From positions 1 to 6,512 of the forward strand of contig JASHWM010000191.1 of NCBI GenBank assembly GCA_030044075.1: a stretch of 6,512 nucleotides of DNA, given 5' to 3'. Positions 6,341 to 6,512 of the stretch are shown here, piece by piece. Numbering within the stretch: the first letter of the stretch is position 1; every line of letters starts with the position of its first letter. The translations under genes were made by a program, and so were the position numbers. The notes below the pieces were generated by a model, which saw only the letters and a program-made list of their open reading frames with translations, had not been told where the DNA came from and ran no database searches. The stretch comes from Candidatus Rhabdochlamydia sp. GTDB taxonomy: Bacteria; Chlamydiota; Chlamydiia; Chlamydiales; Rhabdochlamydiaceae.

Positions 6341-6356
6341 CATGCGATGACATAGA
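6328..6356 (+). promoter_or_regulatory. Promoter of the FAD oxidoreductase gene
   Basis: A perfect -35 TTGACA (6328-6333) is followed after 17 bases by CATAGA (6351-6356, 3 of 6 to the -10 consensus). The start of transcription would be near 6363, leaving a short leader of about 18 bases before the ATG at 6381. The -10 is weaker than that of the divergent promoter. Confidence 0.55.
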
Positions 6357-6380
6357 GGGGTCTAAAGCATGGAGGAAAAA

Positions 6381-6512
6381 ATGCCCCACCCTGAGTTCCC
6401 TTTAGATGCCTGTAATCAAAAACGAATGAAGAACGTTTTCCCGAGCGATTGGGAAAATCCAAGTCCAAAAGAAATGTATGACCTAGTGGTGATCGGAGCT
6501 GGCCCGGGCGGG
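6381..6512 (+). CDS. FAD-dependent pyridine nucleotide-disulfide oxidoreductase, N-terminal part (3' end outside window)
   Basis: The first 44 codons of a flavoprotein of the dihydrolipoamide dehydrogenase/mercuric reductase group. The FAD-binding beta-alpha-beta motif YDLVVIGAGPGG (33-44) reaches the window end. It is preceded by a roughly 30-residue extension with LDACNQKRMKNVFPSDW and NPSPKE. This is like the leader (LDxxNQxLxxNVxPxxWxNPxP) that I recall in bacterial proteins loosely annotated as mercuric reductases that mostly lack the metal-binding N-terminal domain. The ATG at 6381 is preferred over the in-frame ATG at 6369 because GGAGG (6371-6375) lies 5 bases before it. The redox-active CxxxxC and the dimer domain are outside the window, so substrate cannot be judged. 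It shares a control region with the divergent reductase. Confidence 0.85.
   Translation, partial: MPHPEFPLDACNQKRMKNVFPSDWENPSPKEMYDLVVIGAGPGG

Noticed and set aside
6369..6380. ATG at 6369 as start of the FAD oxidoreductase
   Set aside because: It overlaps the GGAGG that serves the ATG at 6381 and has no ribosome site of its own.
1..6512. A CRISPR array, toxin-antitoxin pair or defence system
   Set aside because: No direct repeat series, small gene pair or defence-type motif was found on either strand.

Overview
The window reads as accessory DNA from an AT-leaning bacterium. The best guess is an environmental (Parachlamydia-like) member of the Chlamydiae. Clues are the lineage-style orphan protein with a short hydrophobic hairpin near its N-terminus (1012-2403), an IS30 remnant, and a DUF11 module like those of chlamydial outer-envelope proteins on a secreted protease. 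This assignment is an inference; no rRNA, tRNA or universal marker is present.

Left part (1-1011): the 3' end of a GH10 endo-xylanase gene, then about 480 bases without an intact gene. That gap holds a minus-strand remnant of an unrecognised gene family (538-582), a minus-strand IS30-type transposase N-terminus broken by two frameshifts (about 630-809), and an AT-rich stretch carrying a clear sigma70-like promoter (937-965) for the next gene.

Middle (1012-2971): a 463-residue protein of unknown function with one hydrophobic region, followed convergently by a decayed minus-strand gene (about 2413-2969) that can be read through three frames. Part of this pseudogene matches the fragment at 538-582 with mostly synonymous differences, so both come from one real protein family now in decay.

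Right part (2972-6512): a complete secreted S53 (sedolisin/kumamolisin) peptidase with propeptide, full catalytic set and C-terminal DUF11 domain. It ends at a perfect 14-bp hairpin that separates it from a convergent PRISE-type short-chain reductase (5144-6223, minus strand). Upstream of the reductase is an inverted repeat holding two mirror-image promoters (TTGACA, 17-bp spacer, CATAAA or CATAGA). One drives the reductase; the other drives the start of an FAD-dependent pyridine-nucleotide oxidoreductase (6381 onward, cut by the window end). The two redox genes are therefore probably transcribed divergently from a shared control region.

No CRISPR array, defence island or complete mobile element was seen. 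The less ordinary content is the mirror-image divergent promoter, the decayed gene family, the orphan 463-residue protein and the S53-DUF11 protease.
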